From: Dokdonella sp. | Lineage (GTDB): Bacteria > Pseudomonadota > Gammaproteobacteria > Xanthomonadales > Rhodanobacteraceae | Direction of reading: 5' to 3' | Assembly: GCA_019634795.1 (NCBI GenBank) | Contig: JAHCAR010000008.1 | Span: 1-64,000 of the forward strand | Length of the DNA: 64,000 bases | Part shown: positions 36,946 through 46,369 of the stretch, piece by piece | Layout of the letters: the number at the start of each line of letters is the position of its first letter | How positions within the stretch are numbered: position 1 is the first letter of the stretch | The notes under the pieces: model-generated | What the model was told of the DNA's origin: nothing | The model's database searches: none | The model's input: only the letters and a program-made list of their open reading frames with translations | Made by a program: the position numbers and the translations under genes

Positions 36946-39615
36946 ATGAGGAGCGCGCCCATTTTTGCCGATCAGACGTCGCGATCCTTGCTCGTACTGT
37001 TGATCGCAATGGCTGCCACGGCGCCTTGCGGCGTTCGAGCCTCCGAGGCCACGCCCCCGCCGCGCTGCGCGGCGGGGCCGCTGCAGGTGCCCTCGCCCGA
37101 CTGGCGCGACCAGATCATGTACCTGGCCATGATCGATCGCTTCGACGACGGCGATCCGTCGAACAATGACCAGGGTGCCAATGAATACGATCCCGCCGAT
37201 GGCCGTCGCTACAGCGGCGGCGATCTGGCCGGCCTGCTCCGGCGTGTCGATTATTTGCGCGCGCTCGGCATCACCGCGCTCTGGGTGACCCCGCCGGTGG
37301 CCAACCAATGGTGGGACGCACGCCATCGGTACGGCGGCTATCATGGCTACTGGGCCGAGGATTTCATGCGCATCGACGCCCATTTCGGCGACCTGGCGGA
37401 CTACCGCGCACTGGCGCGCTGCCTGCACGCGAACGACATGCGCCTGGTCCAGGACATCGTGGTCAACCACGTCGGCAACTTCTTCCGCTACGACGGAGCG
37501 ATCGATGCCGACGACCCTTCGCGCAACTTCCACATCAACGAAAACGCCCGGCCGCACAGCGCACCGACCCGCTATCCGTTTTCACTGAACGATGCGCGCA
37601 GGCGCAGGGACCGCAAGGCCGCGATCTATCACTGGACCCCCGACATCGTCGACTTCGGCGATACGCAACAATTACAGACTTGGCAGCTGGCCGGCCTGGA
37701 CGATCTGAATACGGACAATCCGCTCGTGCGCCGAGCCCTGCGCCAGAGCTACGGCTATTGGATTCGCGAGGCCGGGGTCGATGCCTACCGCATCGACACG
37801 GCGTTCTACGTGCCCCCGGAATACTTCGAGGATTTCCTCTACGCCGACGATCGGCGCGCGCCGGGTATCCTGAACGTCGCCCGCCAGAACGGGCGCAAGG
37901 ACTTCCTCGCGTTCGGCGAGGGCTTCGCGATGGACACGCCGTTCCACGATGAGTCGGCCCGGCGCATCGACCGTTACCTGCGCGACGCGAAGGGCAAGCC
38001 GCGGCTACCCGGCATGCTGAATTTTCCACTCTACGGCAGCACGCTCGATGTATTCGCACGCGGGCGACCGACCTCGGTGCTCGCGCACCGTATCCGCAGC
38101 ATGTTGCGCATCCACGCCGATCCTTTCCGCATGCCGAGCTTCGTCGACAACCACGATGTCGATCGCTTTCTCGCGGTCGGCGACGAGGCCGGCCTGAAGC
38201 AGGCACTGTTCCTGATCATGACCCTGCCGGGCATCCCGGTGATCTACTACGGCACCGAACAGGGTTTCACGATGCAGCGCGCGGCGATGTTCGCCGGCGG
38301 ATTCGGAGCCAACGGGCGCGACCATTTCGATCGCGAGGCACCGCTATTCCGCTATCTGCAGCGCGTGATCGCCCTGCGTCGCGAGCATCCGGTGCTCGCG
38401 CACGAGCGGCCGGTCGTGCTCGCCGACAACGCCGCCGCACCCGGCGCACTCGCCTATCGCGTCGGCACGGGAGCCGACGCCCTGCTGGTCGTCATCAACA
38501 GTTCGGACCGGGAGACCCTGCTCGACGCGGTCGAGACGGGTTTCGTCGCGAACGCCGTGCTCGAGCCGGTGTTTGCGATCGGCGATCAAGGGGTCGAAGC
38601 GCGCGTCGACCAACAGGGGCGACTGACCCGCGTCCTGCCGCCGCGCAGCGGACAGGTCTGGCGCGCAACGAAGGCCTCCACCGCATCGACTTCCGAGTCG
38701 CTCGCCAAGATCGGAGCAAGCCTCGACCCGATTGCCGAGCGCACGTCGGACGATCGCCTGCGCGTCAGCGGCAGGGCCGATGGCGTGCGCTCGCTGCGCG
38801 TCGTCGTGGATGGCGACATCAAGGCGTCCGTAGTCGTTGCGGTCGGCACGGACGGCCGCTGGCAGACTGATCTCGACACCTCGAGCTTCGTTGATCCCGA
38901 GGTCCGCCACCGTGTCGTCGCCTGGTCCCAGGAACCGATAGCCGTGTCCGCCGCGCGCACGTTCAGCGTCGATCGCCAATGGCGCGAGCGCATACGCAGC
39001 GACGATCCCGAAGGCGACGACCGCGGACCGGACGGCCACTATCGCTACCCGACCGACCCACTCTGGGAAGCGCAACGTCCGCTCGACCTGTGCGGTGTCG
39101 ATGTCGAGACTTCGGGCGGCTCGCTGCGCATCACCGTGCACATGCGGAATCTCGTCGCGACCTGGAACCCACCCAATGGATTCGACCATCTGGCCCTGAC
39201 CGCCTACCTCGAACTACCCGGCCGCAGCGACGGCGCGCGTGTGATGCCGCTGCAGAACGCCGAACTGCCGGACGGCATGCGCTGGCATGCGCGCCTGCGC
39301 GTCGGCGGCTGGAGTACGGCCCTGACCGGCCATGCATCGGCAAGCGCGTCGAGTGAAGGCCCCGTCCTCACTCCGGGTGCCGCATTCGAAGTCGATCGCG
39401 CGCGCGCAACCGTCCGCATGACGATCCCGGCGCGCGCACTCGGCGACCCGGCCACGCTCGAAGGGGCGCGTCTCTACGTCACGACCTGGGACTACGACGG
39501 CGGCTACCGCGAGCTCGCAGACGAAGCGGGCGCCAATCAATTCGGCGGCGGCAAGCACGACGGTCCGCGCATCATGGACGCCAGTGCGATCATCACGATT
39601 CCGGCTTCGCACTGA
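36946..39615 (+). CDS. secreted GH13 alpha-amylase with C-terminal glucodextranase-like domain
   Basis: 889 aa, secreted (signal peptide about 1-32). The catalytic barrel covers about 50-480: WRDQIMYLAMIDRFDDGD, DIVVNHVGNFF, nucleophile Asp284 in GVDAYRIDTAF, acid/base Glu325 in LAFGEGFAMD, and Asp404 in FVDNHDVDRF. A beta-rich C-terminal domain follows, then a module from about 690 (DLCGVDVETSGGSLRITVHM to KHDGPRIMDASAIITIP) resembling glucodextranase C-terminal domains. It would cut starch outside the cell or in the periplasm for uptake by the divergent receptor. GGGGAA precedes the ATG. Its 3' end overlaps the convergent membrane protein gene by 23 bases. Confidence 0.94.
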   Translation: MRSAPIFADQTSRSLLVLLIAMAATAPCGVRASEATPPPRCAAGPLQVPSPDWRDQIMYLAMIDRFDDGDPSNNDQGANEYDPADGRRYSGGDLAGLLRRVDYLRALGITALWVTPPVANQWWDARHRYGGYHGYWAEDFMRIDAHFGDLADYRALARCLHANDMRLVQDIVVNHVGNFFRYDGAIDADDPSRNFHINENARPHSAPTRYPFSLNDARRRRDRKAAIYHWTPDIVDFGDTQQLQTWQLAGLDDLNTDNPLVRRALRQSYGYWIREAGVDAYRIDTAFYVPPEYFEDFLYADDRRAPGILNVARQNGRKDFLAFGEGFAMDTPFHDESARRIDRYLRDAKGKPRLPGMLNFPLYGSTLDVFARGRPTSVLAHRIRSMLRIHADPFRMPSFVDNHDVDRFLAVGDEAGLKQALFLIMTLPGIPVIYYGTEQGFTMQRAAMFAGGFGANGRDHFDREAPLFRYLQRVIALRREHPVLAHERPVVLADNAAAPGALAYRVGTGADALLVVINSSDRETLLDAVETGFVANAVLEPVFAIGDQGVEARVDQQGRLTRVLPPRSGQVWRATKASTASTSESLAKIGASLDPIAERTSDDRLRVSGRADGVRSLRVVVDGDIKASVVVAVGTDGRWQTDLDTSSFVDPEVRHRVVAWSQEPIAVSAARTFSVDRQWRERIRSDDPEGDDRGPDGHYRYPTDPLWEAQRPLDLCGVDVETSGGSLRITVHMRNLVATWNPPNGFDHLALTAYLELPGRSDGARVMPLQNAELPDGMRWHARLRVGGWSTALTGHASASASSEGPVLTPGAAFEVDRARATVRMTIPARALGDPATLEGARLYVTTWDYDGGYRELADEAGANQFGGGKHDGPRIMDASAIITIPASH

Positions 39616-41005
39616 GCTCGGGCGGACCACTCGCGGGCGGCGGTGCCGGCGCCGGCAGATCGAGTTGGTATTGCGGCGCAAACCAGAACGGAATGCGGTA
39701 GCGCTCGACCCTGGCCGCCTTCGCCTTCGGCGATGTCAACGTGCGCGCGATCGCGAGTTCGTGCCGCCCCGGGGCAAGACCATCGAGCGGCACATAGCCT
39801 TGCAAGCCACGCATGCCGAGATCGCGGCGCTCGCTGGCCACGAATGTGGCCGTGTCCACGGCGCGATCATCGAGCATGACAGTCCACATCGAGGCCAGGC
39901 AGTGCAGTCCGTCCCTGGACGCATCGGCACACTGTTCGCGCGCGATATCGTTGTCGTAGCGCGGCACATGCGGAATGAACAGGCGCAGGTACGAGTCGGA
40001 AACGATGTCGGCCGGGATCATCGGCTCGCGCAGCAGGCCGTCTTCGCTGCTGCGCAGGTTTTCGTAGTGTGCCGAGCGCAGGCCCGATTCCACGGCGGTG
40101 TCGTCGAGCAGGGCGTAGCTGTCGAGCGGCGCGAACTGCCGGGCCAATTGCAGCTGGTAGGTTCCGATCAGGACGGTCGAAACGATCACGAGCATGAAGG
40201 CGATCGAGAACACGCGCCGCGGGAAGTTCGACTCGAGTGACAGCTGCACGGGCAGCATCAGACGCTGCGGCACGATCAGCGATTGCACGACCAGCAGCGG
40301 ACGCACCGCCGCGACCAGCCACTGCGGCGGTGGCACGTCGGCGCGACGCAGCAGGGCGCTGCCGCGATCCAGCAGTATGATCAGCAGAGGAATGCCGATG
40401 AGCACCAGCGAACAGGCCTCGACTATGCGGTCGACACCCGATTCGGGCAATCCGAACAGCGCACCGGCCAGCATCCCGAACAGGATGACGCCCATCAGCA
40501 CGAGGCCGACCCAGAAGATCGACAGCGCGATCAGGCTGATCATCGCGAACACGACCGAGGCGAAGCGATCCGCTGCGTCGATCGAGGTTTCGAGGTCGAC
40601 GATGCGTTCGCGGAAATAGTTGCGCACGATCGGTCCGTGGTTGCGCAATGACGCCCAGCGGATGCCTTCCGGGAAGGCGGCCTTCAGACCGATCAGGCCG
40701 ACCCAGTAGGCACGCACGGCGAGGTGCAGCAGGAATGCCGCGGCCAGCGTGTAGCTGAGTCCGATCGCGAGCGGGAACACCATCGAGACGAGAGCCAGGC
40801 GCTCTCCTTCCAGGTGCACGGCCATCCTCGACCAGTGATCGAGAAACCAGTTCGGCAGCGCGAGCAGGGCCAACAGGCTGATACCCGAAATCAGCAGTTC
40901 GAGTTCGTCGGTGCGTTCGCGCAGGCTTTCGAAGGCGATGCGCCGCGACGGCGGCGCGCTCGAGCGCGCGGGATCCTGGTGTTCCTCGTTGTTTTCGTTG
41001 TCCAT
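39593..41005 (-). CDS. polytopic membrane protein of unknown function
   Basis: 470 aa. Not recognised. At least six hydrophobic segments: LELLISGISLLALLALPNWF, LVSMVFPLAIGLSYTLAAAF, a pair around ASVVFAMISLIALSIFWVGLVLMG..., VEACSLVLIGIPLLIILL and FSIAFMLVIVSTVLIGTYQ. A soluble C-terminal domain of about 170 residues follows with two cysteines (REQCADASRDGLHCLASM), presumably periplasmic, and a Pro-rich end. The N-terminus is Asn/Glu-rich. No ribosome site is convincing for the ATG at 41005. Convergent with the amylase and upstream of no obvious partner. Confidence 0.75.
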   Translation of the reverse strand: MDNENNEEHQDPARSSAPPSRRIAFESLRERTDELELLISGISLLALLALPNWFLDHWSRMAVHLEGERLALVSMVFPLAIGLSYTLAAAFLLHLAVRAYWVGLIGLKAAFPEGIRWASLRNHGPIVRNYFRERIVDLETSIDAADRFASVVFAMISLIALSIFWVGLVLMGVILFGMLAGALFGLPESGVDRIVEACSLVLIGIPLLIILLDRGSALLRRADVPPPQWLVAAVRPLLVVQSLIVPQRLMLPVQLSLESNFPRRVFSIAFMLVIVSTVLIGTYQLQLARQFAPLDSYALLDDTAVESGLRSAHYENLRSSEDGLLREPMIPADIVSDSYLRLFIPHVPRYDNDIAREQCADASRDGLHCLASMWTVMLDDRAVDTATFVASERRDLGMRGLQGYVPLDGLAPGRHELAIARTLTSPKAKAARVERYRIPFWFAPQYQLDLPAPAPPPASGPPELSAKPES

Positions 41006-41159
41006 ATCGTCGAGCGGCCGGCCGGGCGAGTCTCGAAGTCTAACGCCGCAATCCGCTGCGTCGAAGGCTCGCGGGAGTGCGACGGACGGCAATTCGCTCG
41101 AGGGAGCAGCTTCGGCTCCTGCCGGGGCCGCACGAACCGGTTCGAAGAGCTGTATCGAT

Positions 41160-41888
41160 TCAGTCCTTCGCGCGCTCCGAAGCGGCCGCTCGACGGCAGA
41201 TGAAGAACCCGTTCCAGGTCAGGCGTCCGCTGGCCGGATCAGCAGACAGTCTTTCGGGCGCCTCGATGTCGCTGGAATGAAAGAGTTCGCCGCCGTCATA
41301 GAAAACCAGCCGGTTCCATTTCGGCTCGACCACACCGACCTTTTCGAACCAGGCGTTCGAGGTCACCGGGTACGCAGGCGCGATGCCGTACTTGCGCGTG
41401 AAGTCGGCCGGCGCAAGCTGGCCGGACTCGTGGATCAGCACGGCCGTTTCCTTCTCACCGCGGCGCGGCGCGAAAAAGGCCGTGCCACCGAGTGCGTTGT
41501 CCTTGAACAGGTAAGCCACCGATGCGGCAATGACCCTGTCGGGATCGACTTCGAGGCGATCACGATGGCAGATCCACTGGCGCGGTTCGAGTTGGTCGAC
41601 GGCCCGTGTCGCCATCGCCAGACGGCTGTACATGCGGACCGTGCGACGCGCGCCGAGGCGGTTGCGGATGTGCTCGGCGAAATAGGCGTCGAGCCGCGCC
41701 GACAGCGCATCCGGCATGCGCAGCTCGAGCCCCGGATAGGCATTGAACGGCGCCGACTCGAAGGCGGCCCGATGCTCGATGGCCAGCGCGACCCAGCGCT
41801 CGGGATCGCTCAGTGCATCGTCGATCACGAAGACGCGCGTCCCCGGCGTGAACGCGATGGATTGAATCGTCGGTCGGGGATTGAACAT
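41160..41888 (-). CDS. DUF6445-like protein, possibly a non-heme Fe(II)/2-oxoglutarate-type oxygenase
   Basis: 242 aa. It begins MFNPRPTIQSIAFTPGTRVFVIDDALSDPERWV and ends near RLTWNGFFICRR. The HRDRLEVDP segment, YLFKDNALGGTAFFAPRRG and NRLVFYDGGELFHSSDIE resemble the histidine-bearing strands of prolyl-hydroxylase-like double-stranded beta-helix proteins annotated as DUF6445. Genes of this kind are often found near TonB receptors and flavin halogenases, as here. Start is uncertain (41888 or an ATG at 41918); neither has a strong ribosome site. Enzymatic activity is inferred, not shown. Confidence 0.68.
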   Translation of the reverse strand: MFNPRPTIQSIAFTPGTRVFVIDDALSDPERWVALAIEHRAAFESAPFNAYPGLELRMPDALSARLDAYFAEHIRNRLGARRTVRMYSRLAMATRAVDQLEPRQWICHRDRLEVDPDRVIAASVAYLFKDNALGGTAFFAPRRGEKETAVLIHESGQLAPADFTRKYGIAPAYPVTSNAWFEKVGVVEPKWNRLVFYDGGELFHSSDIEAPERLSADPASGRLTWNGFFICRRAAASERAKD

Positions 41889-42063
41889 CGCCACGGCTCT
41901 CGCTGATCGATCCAGCATGCCTGCCTGGTGCAGCAATTGCCATGCACCGGCCGGATCGATCCGGCCGGTGCTGGCGAAGCCTGGGTCACGCTGCGGGAAG
42001 CTGGTCGGGTGGCGCACATCGATGGCATGCTTCGAGCTCTCCTGATCCGAAGGACCCCGCCCG

Positions 42064-42447
42064 ATGCTGAGTCTTTTCAGGCCCCCGGTCACGGCCGAGC
42101 AACACCTTCGAAACGGCCGCGCACGCTTGCTGATGGGCCTGCTCGGATTGTGCCTGTTTGGCCTGCCGATGGCCTACGTCAATCCGTACGCGCCAGGCTC
42201 TCACGGCTGGCCGATGGCTTTCGCGGCAGCTGGCGTCTTCCTGTGCCCGATGTTCGCGGTCATCATCGCCGCCGAATCGATCCTGGCGCGCTGGAGCCAG
42301 CGCACCCTGAAGGATGGTTCAACAAGGACCTTGGCATTCTCTCCGGCCCGTCACTTTCTCCGTGGGCTTGCCAGCTACCTGATCAGTGCAGCGGGTCTGC
42401 TTGTGCTGGCCGTTGGCCTCGACTCGATCTGGAAGCACCTTCGCTGA
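42064..42447 (+). CDS. small membrane protein of unknown function
   Basis: 127 aa. Three hydrophobic segments are visible: ARLLMGLLGLCLFGLPMAYV, GWPMAFAAAGVFLCPMFAVII and LASYLISAAGLLVLAVGL. No family recognised. It is divergent from the DUF6445-like gene. Its AAGGAC upstream gives a moderate ribosome site. Confidence 0.6.
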   Translation: MLSLFRPPVTAEQHLRNGRARLLMGLLGLCLFGLPMAYVNPYAPGSHGWPMAFAAAGVFLCPMFAVIIAAESILARWSQRTLKDGSTRTLAFSPARHFLRGLASYLISAAGLLVLAVGLDSIWKHLR

Positions 42448-42668
42448 GCCCGCGCTGTCGGCGGCCAACTGCCGCCCGGGCTCTGCCGACCTCGATCTGC
42501 TGGTGCCGGCCATCGCGGCGTCGAGACGCCCGCGAGCGGGCGACGCGACCCAGTGCGGACATCCGCCAGACCCACGACGGCCATCGAGGCAGGGTGACTT
42601 TGGCCATGCGCGGTGGGCCTGCCGATGGGTCAGACTCCGCGCGCCCCGCCACCCCAAGGAAATGCCGA

Positions 42669-43262
42669 ATGACATTTGCACGCCCAGGCCGCCTATTGCT
42701 GCTGGTTATCGGCAGCGCCCTGCTGCCGCTCGCAGCGCTTGCCGCATCGACCGCGCCCGAACAGGCCCCCGCGATTCCGGCCGAAGTCTACGCGCCGATG
42801 GCGATGGAAGCAGGCACCTGGGACGCCGAGATCACCTTCTACGAGAAGGACAAGCCGTCCGGCACGGCCAGGGGCGTGCAGGTCAATACCCTGTTGCTCA
42901 ATGGCCACTGGATCACCAACGACTTCACGATACCCGCCAACGACAAGTTCCCGGCCTATCAGGGCCATGGCGTCTGGGGCTACGACCCGGTCGCAAAGAC
43001 CTATGTCGATACCTGGGTCGACACCAATGACGGTGCCGTGCGTACCGACTATGGTTACTGGCAACCGAACGAAAAGATCATGACCTGGTCGTCCAAGCAG
43101 AACGACGGCAAGGGTCATTTCGTCGACTACCGCATGGTCGAGGAATTCAAGGGTGACACGCGCATCTTCACCTTCACCCAGCTCGGTATCGTCACCCCGA
43201 ATCCGCATCCGCTGGTGCGCATCGTGTTTACCCGGCGCGTCGAGGAAAAGGCGGCAGGCTGA
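42669..43262 (+). CDS. secreted DUF1579-like protein
   Basis: 197 aa. Signal peptide (GRLLLLVIGSALLPLAALAA) then a lipocalin-like beta-barrel: MAMEAGTWDAEITFYEKDKPSG, NTLLLNGHWITNDF, GHGVWGYDPVAKTYVDTWVDTND. This layout (a shared WDAEI start, repeated GxWxYDP strands) fits DUF1579. Function unknown; such proteins may bind small hydrophobic ligands. AAGGA precedes the ATG. Confidence 0.78.
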   Translation: MTFARPGRLLLLVIGSALLPLAALAASTAPEQAPAIPAEVYAPMAMEAGTWDAEITFYEKDKPSGTARGVQVNTLLLNGHWITNDFTIPANDKFPAYQGHGVWGYDPVAKTYVDTWVDTNDGAVRTDYGYWQPNEKIMTWSSKQNDGKGHFVDYRMVEEFKGDTRIFTFTQLGIVTPNPHPLVRIVFTRRVEEKAAG

Positions 43263-43292
43263 GGTCCACGCGCGACCCTTGGACCGGGTCGC

Positions 43293-43796
43293 TCAATCCG
43301 CGGGCAGCGTGTACTCGAGGTCGTAGCTGTGCTTGCCGGCTACCATCGTGATGCGCAGCTGGCCTTCGATGCCAGTGAGCTGCCCTGTTCCCGAGTCGGG
43401 CACGACGCGGATGCTCCAGTCGCGCGGCACGCCGTCGACCATGACCGCGCTGTGCAGCAGGACGAAGCCGCCCTCGCGGCCGTCGAGGGTTCCACTGACT
43501 TTCTCGAGGGCGACATAGGCGCCCGATTTCGAGCCATCTCCCGATGCCAGCATTTCGCCCCGACCCGTTCCCTCGATGGCGCCGTGGTAGCGCTTGTCGA
43601 GCGCAATGCGGGCGAAGCCGGCCGCCTCGGCATCCGGATTGTCGGGCTTCTGCGGGGTGATCTTGACGTCGAAATCGCCGTGGGCTTGCATGATCGTTGA
43701 CTCCTGGGAGGCGGAATGGGATGCGCTCGATGCGGTCACGCAGACGATAGCGCAGAGCAGCGTGGCGAGCGGCAACCGGGGAAACTTCATGTTCAT
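43293..43796 (-). CDS. secreted DUF3224-like protein
   Basis: 167 aa. A signal peptide (KFPRLPLATLLCAIVCVTASSA) precedes a beta-barrel domain: QAHGDFDVKITPQKPDNPDAE, KRYHGAIEGTGRGEMLASG, YVALEKVSGTLDGREGGFVLLHSA and TGIEGQLRITMVAGKHSYDL. These match DUF3224, an allene-oxide-cyclase-like barrel, usually cytosolic; the added signal peptide here is unusual. Convergent with the DUF1579 gene. Confidence 0.82.
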   Translation of the reverse strand: MNMKFPRLPLATLLCAIVCVTASSASHSASQESTIMQAHGDFDVKITPQKPDNPDAEAAGFARIALDKRYHGAIEGTGRGEMLASGDGSKSGAYVALEKVSGTLDGREGGFVLLHSAVMVDGVPRDWSIRVVPDSGTGQLTGIEGQLRITMVAGKHSYDLEYTLPAD

Positions 43797-43965
43797 TTCC
43801 GGACTGGGGTGAGGTGCCCATGAAACACCGGATCGCCGACCGTTGATTGGAAAAACGCGACAATCCCCGGAAATGAGCGGGGCACCTCGAGGATGCCGAT
43901 TCAGGGCTGCCGCTTGCGGGCAGGACACGACAGGAGCCCGGTCGCGCGGGGAGCGATAGCGGTGG

Positions 43966-43997
43966 TTTCCTACAACCGCTGTAGGAAATTTCCTACA
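43966..43997. promoter_or_regulatory. triple TTTCCTACA / TGTAGGAAA palindromic cluster
   Basis: TTTCCTACA (43966-43974), TGTAGGAAA (43980-43988) and TTTCCTACA (43989-43997) are exact copies. The last two form a perfect 18-base palindrome, and the first two a hairpin with a five-base loop. It lies in the 352-bp gap between the DUF3224 gene and a small downstream frame, where nothing else was recognised. Likely an operator; the regulator is unknown. Confidence 0.6.
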
Positions 43998-44058
43998 TGC
44001 CAACGCGGCAAAACCCCGACGACGGCTCGGTCACGTTTGTTCACACTGTCGATCCGGC

Positions 44059-44328
44059 ATGTTCGCCCCGATACGGGGCGCTCCTGCCCTTGCCGAACCG
44101 GACGCTGCGGCAGTCGGGCCCAGCAACCGCACCATCACGAGAACGCTCATGCGACAGGAAGCACGCGATACCCTGACGGCGATCAGGACCCTCAGCCGGC
44201 TGGAGGCATGGATCCGTTGCGCCAGGGCCGAACTGGCCAGCACCCCCGGTGACGAACTCCTTGCCGAGTTCATCCGCGTCAATGAACGCCTGCTCGCCGA
44301 AGAGCGGCGCAAACTGATGGCTGCCTGA
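44059..44328 (+). CDS. small hypothetical protein
   Basis: 89 aa from the first ATG, or 59 aa from ATG 44149. The C-terminal part (RQEARDTLTAIRTLSRLEAWIRCARAELAS and following) is a plausible charged amphipathic helical protein, while the first 30 residues look random. The later start is better by composition. Its ribosome site is weak. No family recognised; it may not be a gene. Confidence 0.4.
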   Translation: MFAPIRGAPALAEPDAAAVGPSNRTITRTLMRQEARDTLTAIRTLSRLEAWIRCARAELASTPGDELLAEFIRVNERLLAEERRKLMAA

Positions 44329-44653
44329 GTCGGACCGGATCGGCTCGACCTGGCGCCGGTCGCCTCGACCGATGCAGGCGCGGATCGCGAGATCGCCGCT
44401 TGCCGCAGGAGTCACGACCCTTCCAGCCTGCGCCATGATGATCGACCGCGCCGACCGTGCCGGGGACCTACCTCGGTCGACCTTGGCCAAGCACCTATCC
44501 GGGCAAGGAACCTGCGTGTTGACGGCCGCCCGGGCCCCGGATGAAAGGAGATCGTCAGCAGTGCTTGTCAGCCGCCGTAGTCCGATGCCGACGCCTACGG
44601 TAATGGGCCAGCGGCACCTCGCGCGAGACCAGAATTCGCCGATCGCCGAAAAC
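44329..44653. other. intergenic region without recognised content
   Basis: 325 bases between the small hypothetical frame and the convergent CSLREAI gene. Short antisense frames cross it, but none has a ribosome site or recognisable product. No repeat or terminator noticed. Confidence 0.4.
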
Positions 44654-46369
44654 CTAGTCGAAGCCGTCGGCGAACAGCGCGTCGTTCGGTCCACCGCCGA
44701 GCTCGACCGCACCGACATCACAGTTGCCGTCGGCGATCAGCAGGTCACGCTGGTCGGGCACGATGCAACTGCTGTTCGAGCCTGCGTTGATCATCGCGCT
44801 ACCTGCGAGCGGAAGCCGCGTCTGCGTCGGCCCGCCGTTGTCGGCGAGCGGCCCGAGCATGACCGAGGCGGCCGGCACGTTGACCTGGTTCGCGATCGGC
44901 AGGAACGAGGACGTCAGGCGGCAGGTGTCGCCACCGGACTCGATATTGTTCGCCGTCACGTCAGGGTCGAGCGGGGTGCTCGTGTAGCTGCAGGTGCCGA
45001 TCAGCAAGGTGTTGCTGAGGCTCCAGGTCGGCGTGCTCGAGACGACGCCGTAGCGGATCAGGGTGCCGAGTGAGCCTGCAGGTGGCGAGGCCGGTTCGAC
45101 CAGGGTCGTGCCACGCAGACGCAGGTCGCCTCTGGTGATCGACAACGCACCGCCGACCCGCGCGACGTTGGCGTCGAAAGTCGAGCGCTCGATCAGCAGC
45201 GCTGCGGTCACGGGTGGATCGAATCGGATCGCACCGCCGCCGACCGTGTCATTGGCCGTCATCGTGTTCGTGAGCAGGTTGTCGCAAAACGTGCTGCGCT
45301 CGATCGTCAGGTCGGCGATCGCGCGAATCGCGCCGCCCTGAAGGATCGCGTGGTTGTCGCAAAACGTCGAGTCCTCGACGCGATCGACGACCACGTTGAG
45401 CGCGCCGCCGATCGCGGCCGTGTTGCCGAGGAAGTCGCTTCGTTCGATGCGGGTGATTTTCCCGCCCTCGATGGCGCCCCCGGTAACGGCCGCCGCATTG
45501 TCCTGGAAACTCGAATCGGCGACCCGAATCCTGATGATGCCGCCATTGTTGGTACCGACGGTCAGCGCGCCACCACTTTCGGTCTGCGCGACGTTGGACG
45601 AGAACAGCGTGTCCTCGATCGCGCCGTTGACGTCCGATTGCACGTTGCTCGCTTCGATCAGCATCGCGCCGCCATTGCCCTCCGCGCGATTGTTCTCGAA
45701 GACGCAGTTCTGGATTCCGAAATAGAACGCATTGCCGCCTGATGCGAACATGTACAGCGCGCCACCGGCCGCATTCGTGCCGACCGGATCGACCACCTCG
45801 TTGTCGGTGAAAACGGTATCCGTCAGCAAGAGGCGTGGCAATGCGAACCCGCCCGTCGTGCCCTCGTGATAGAGCGCACCACCCTTCGCGCTGGCCGAGT
45901 TCGATGCGAGCACCATGCCGTCGAGCTTGAGGGTCGGATTGAACGCCGCCTGGATCGCGCCACCGCGGTCGACGCCGCGTCCGCCCTCGATGCGGAAGTC
46001 GCGCAACGTGACGATGTTCGGGCTGCGCACATCGAACACGCGGTCGGCGACGAGCTGGACGACCGTGGTCGCCGCGCTGCCCGCGCCGACGATCTCGAGG
46101 TCATCGGCGATATCGAGGTCACCGCTCGCATTCGCGTCGTCGCCCGCTCCGGCCAGTGATAGCTCGATCAGTCCGGTCGGCAGCAGGATGCGGTCGGCGC
46201 CGCCGAGCGCATTGGCGAGCTGGATGGCCTCGCGCAGCGAACAGCCATTGGTACCGCACCCATCCGGCGTCGGGTCGCCGAGCAGGGTCACGCTGATGTC
46301 GAGGGCCCCAGCGAAAGGCGCAAGACTCGAAAGGACCAGTCCGAGCATCGCCGCGAACAGGCGACGCAT
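44654..46369 (-). CDS. secreted CSLREAI-domain beta-helix protein
   Basis: 571 aa. Signal peptide (RRLFAAMLGLVLSSLAPFAG). The CSLREAI motif is at about 42-50 (GCSLREAIQLANAL). It is followed by a right-handed parallel beta-helix with recurring segments such as GGALYMFA, NNRAEGNGGAMLIEAS, QTESGGALTVGTNNGG and HAILQGGAIRA, as in choice-of-anchor/polymorphic outer-membrane-like repeats. The extreme C-terminus is GGGPNDALFADGFD, a short tail of the F-x-DGF(D/E) kind shared by many secreted proteins of this order. Probably exported and surface-located. It stands alone, convergent with the preceding small genes. Confidence 0.86.
   Translation of the reverse strand: MRRLFAAMLGLVLSSLAPFAGALDISVTLLGDPTPDGCGTNGCSLREAIQLANALGGADRILLPTGLIELSLAGAGDDANASGDLDIADDLEIVGAGSAATTVVQLVADRVFDVRSPNIVTLRDFRIEGGRGVDRGGAIQAAFNPTLKLDGMVLASNSASAKGGALYHEGTTGGFALPRLLLTDTVFTDNEVVDPVGTNAAGGALYMFASGGNAFYFGIQNCVFENNRAEGNGGAMLIEASNVQSDVNGAIEDTLFSSNVAQTESGGALTVGTNNGGIIRIRVADSSFQDNAAAVTGGAIEGGKITRIERSDFLGNTAAIGGALNVVVDRVEDSTFCDNHAILQGGAIRAIADLTIERSTFCDNLLTNTMTANDTVGGGAIRFDPPVTAALLIERSTFDANVARVGGALSITRGDLRLRGTTLVEPASPPAGSLGTLIRYGVVSSTPTWSLSNTLLIGTCSYTSTPLDPDVTANNIESGGDTCRLTSSFLPIANQVNVPAASVMLGPLADNGGPTQTRLPLAGSAMINAGSNSSCIVPDQRDLLIADGNCDVGAVELGGGPNDALFADGFD

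Noticed and set aside
36946-39615. Amylase as a lipoprotein
   Set aside because: Cysteines in the N-terminal part (APCGVRA, PPRCAAG) are not in a lipobox context, so a normal signal peptide is more likely.
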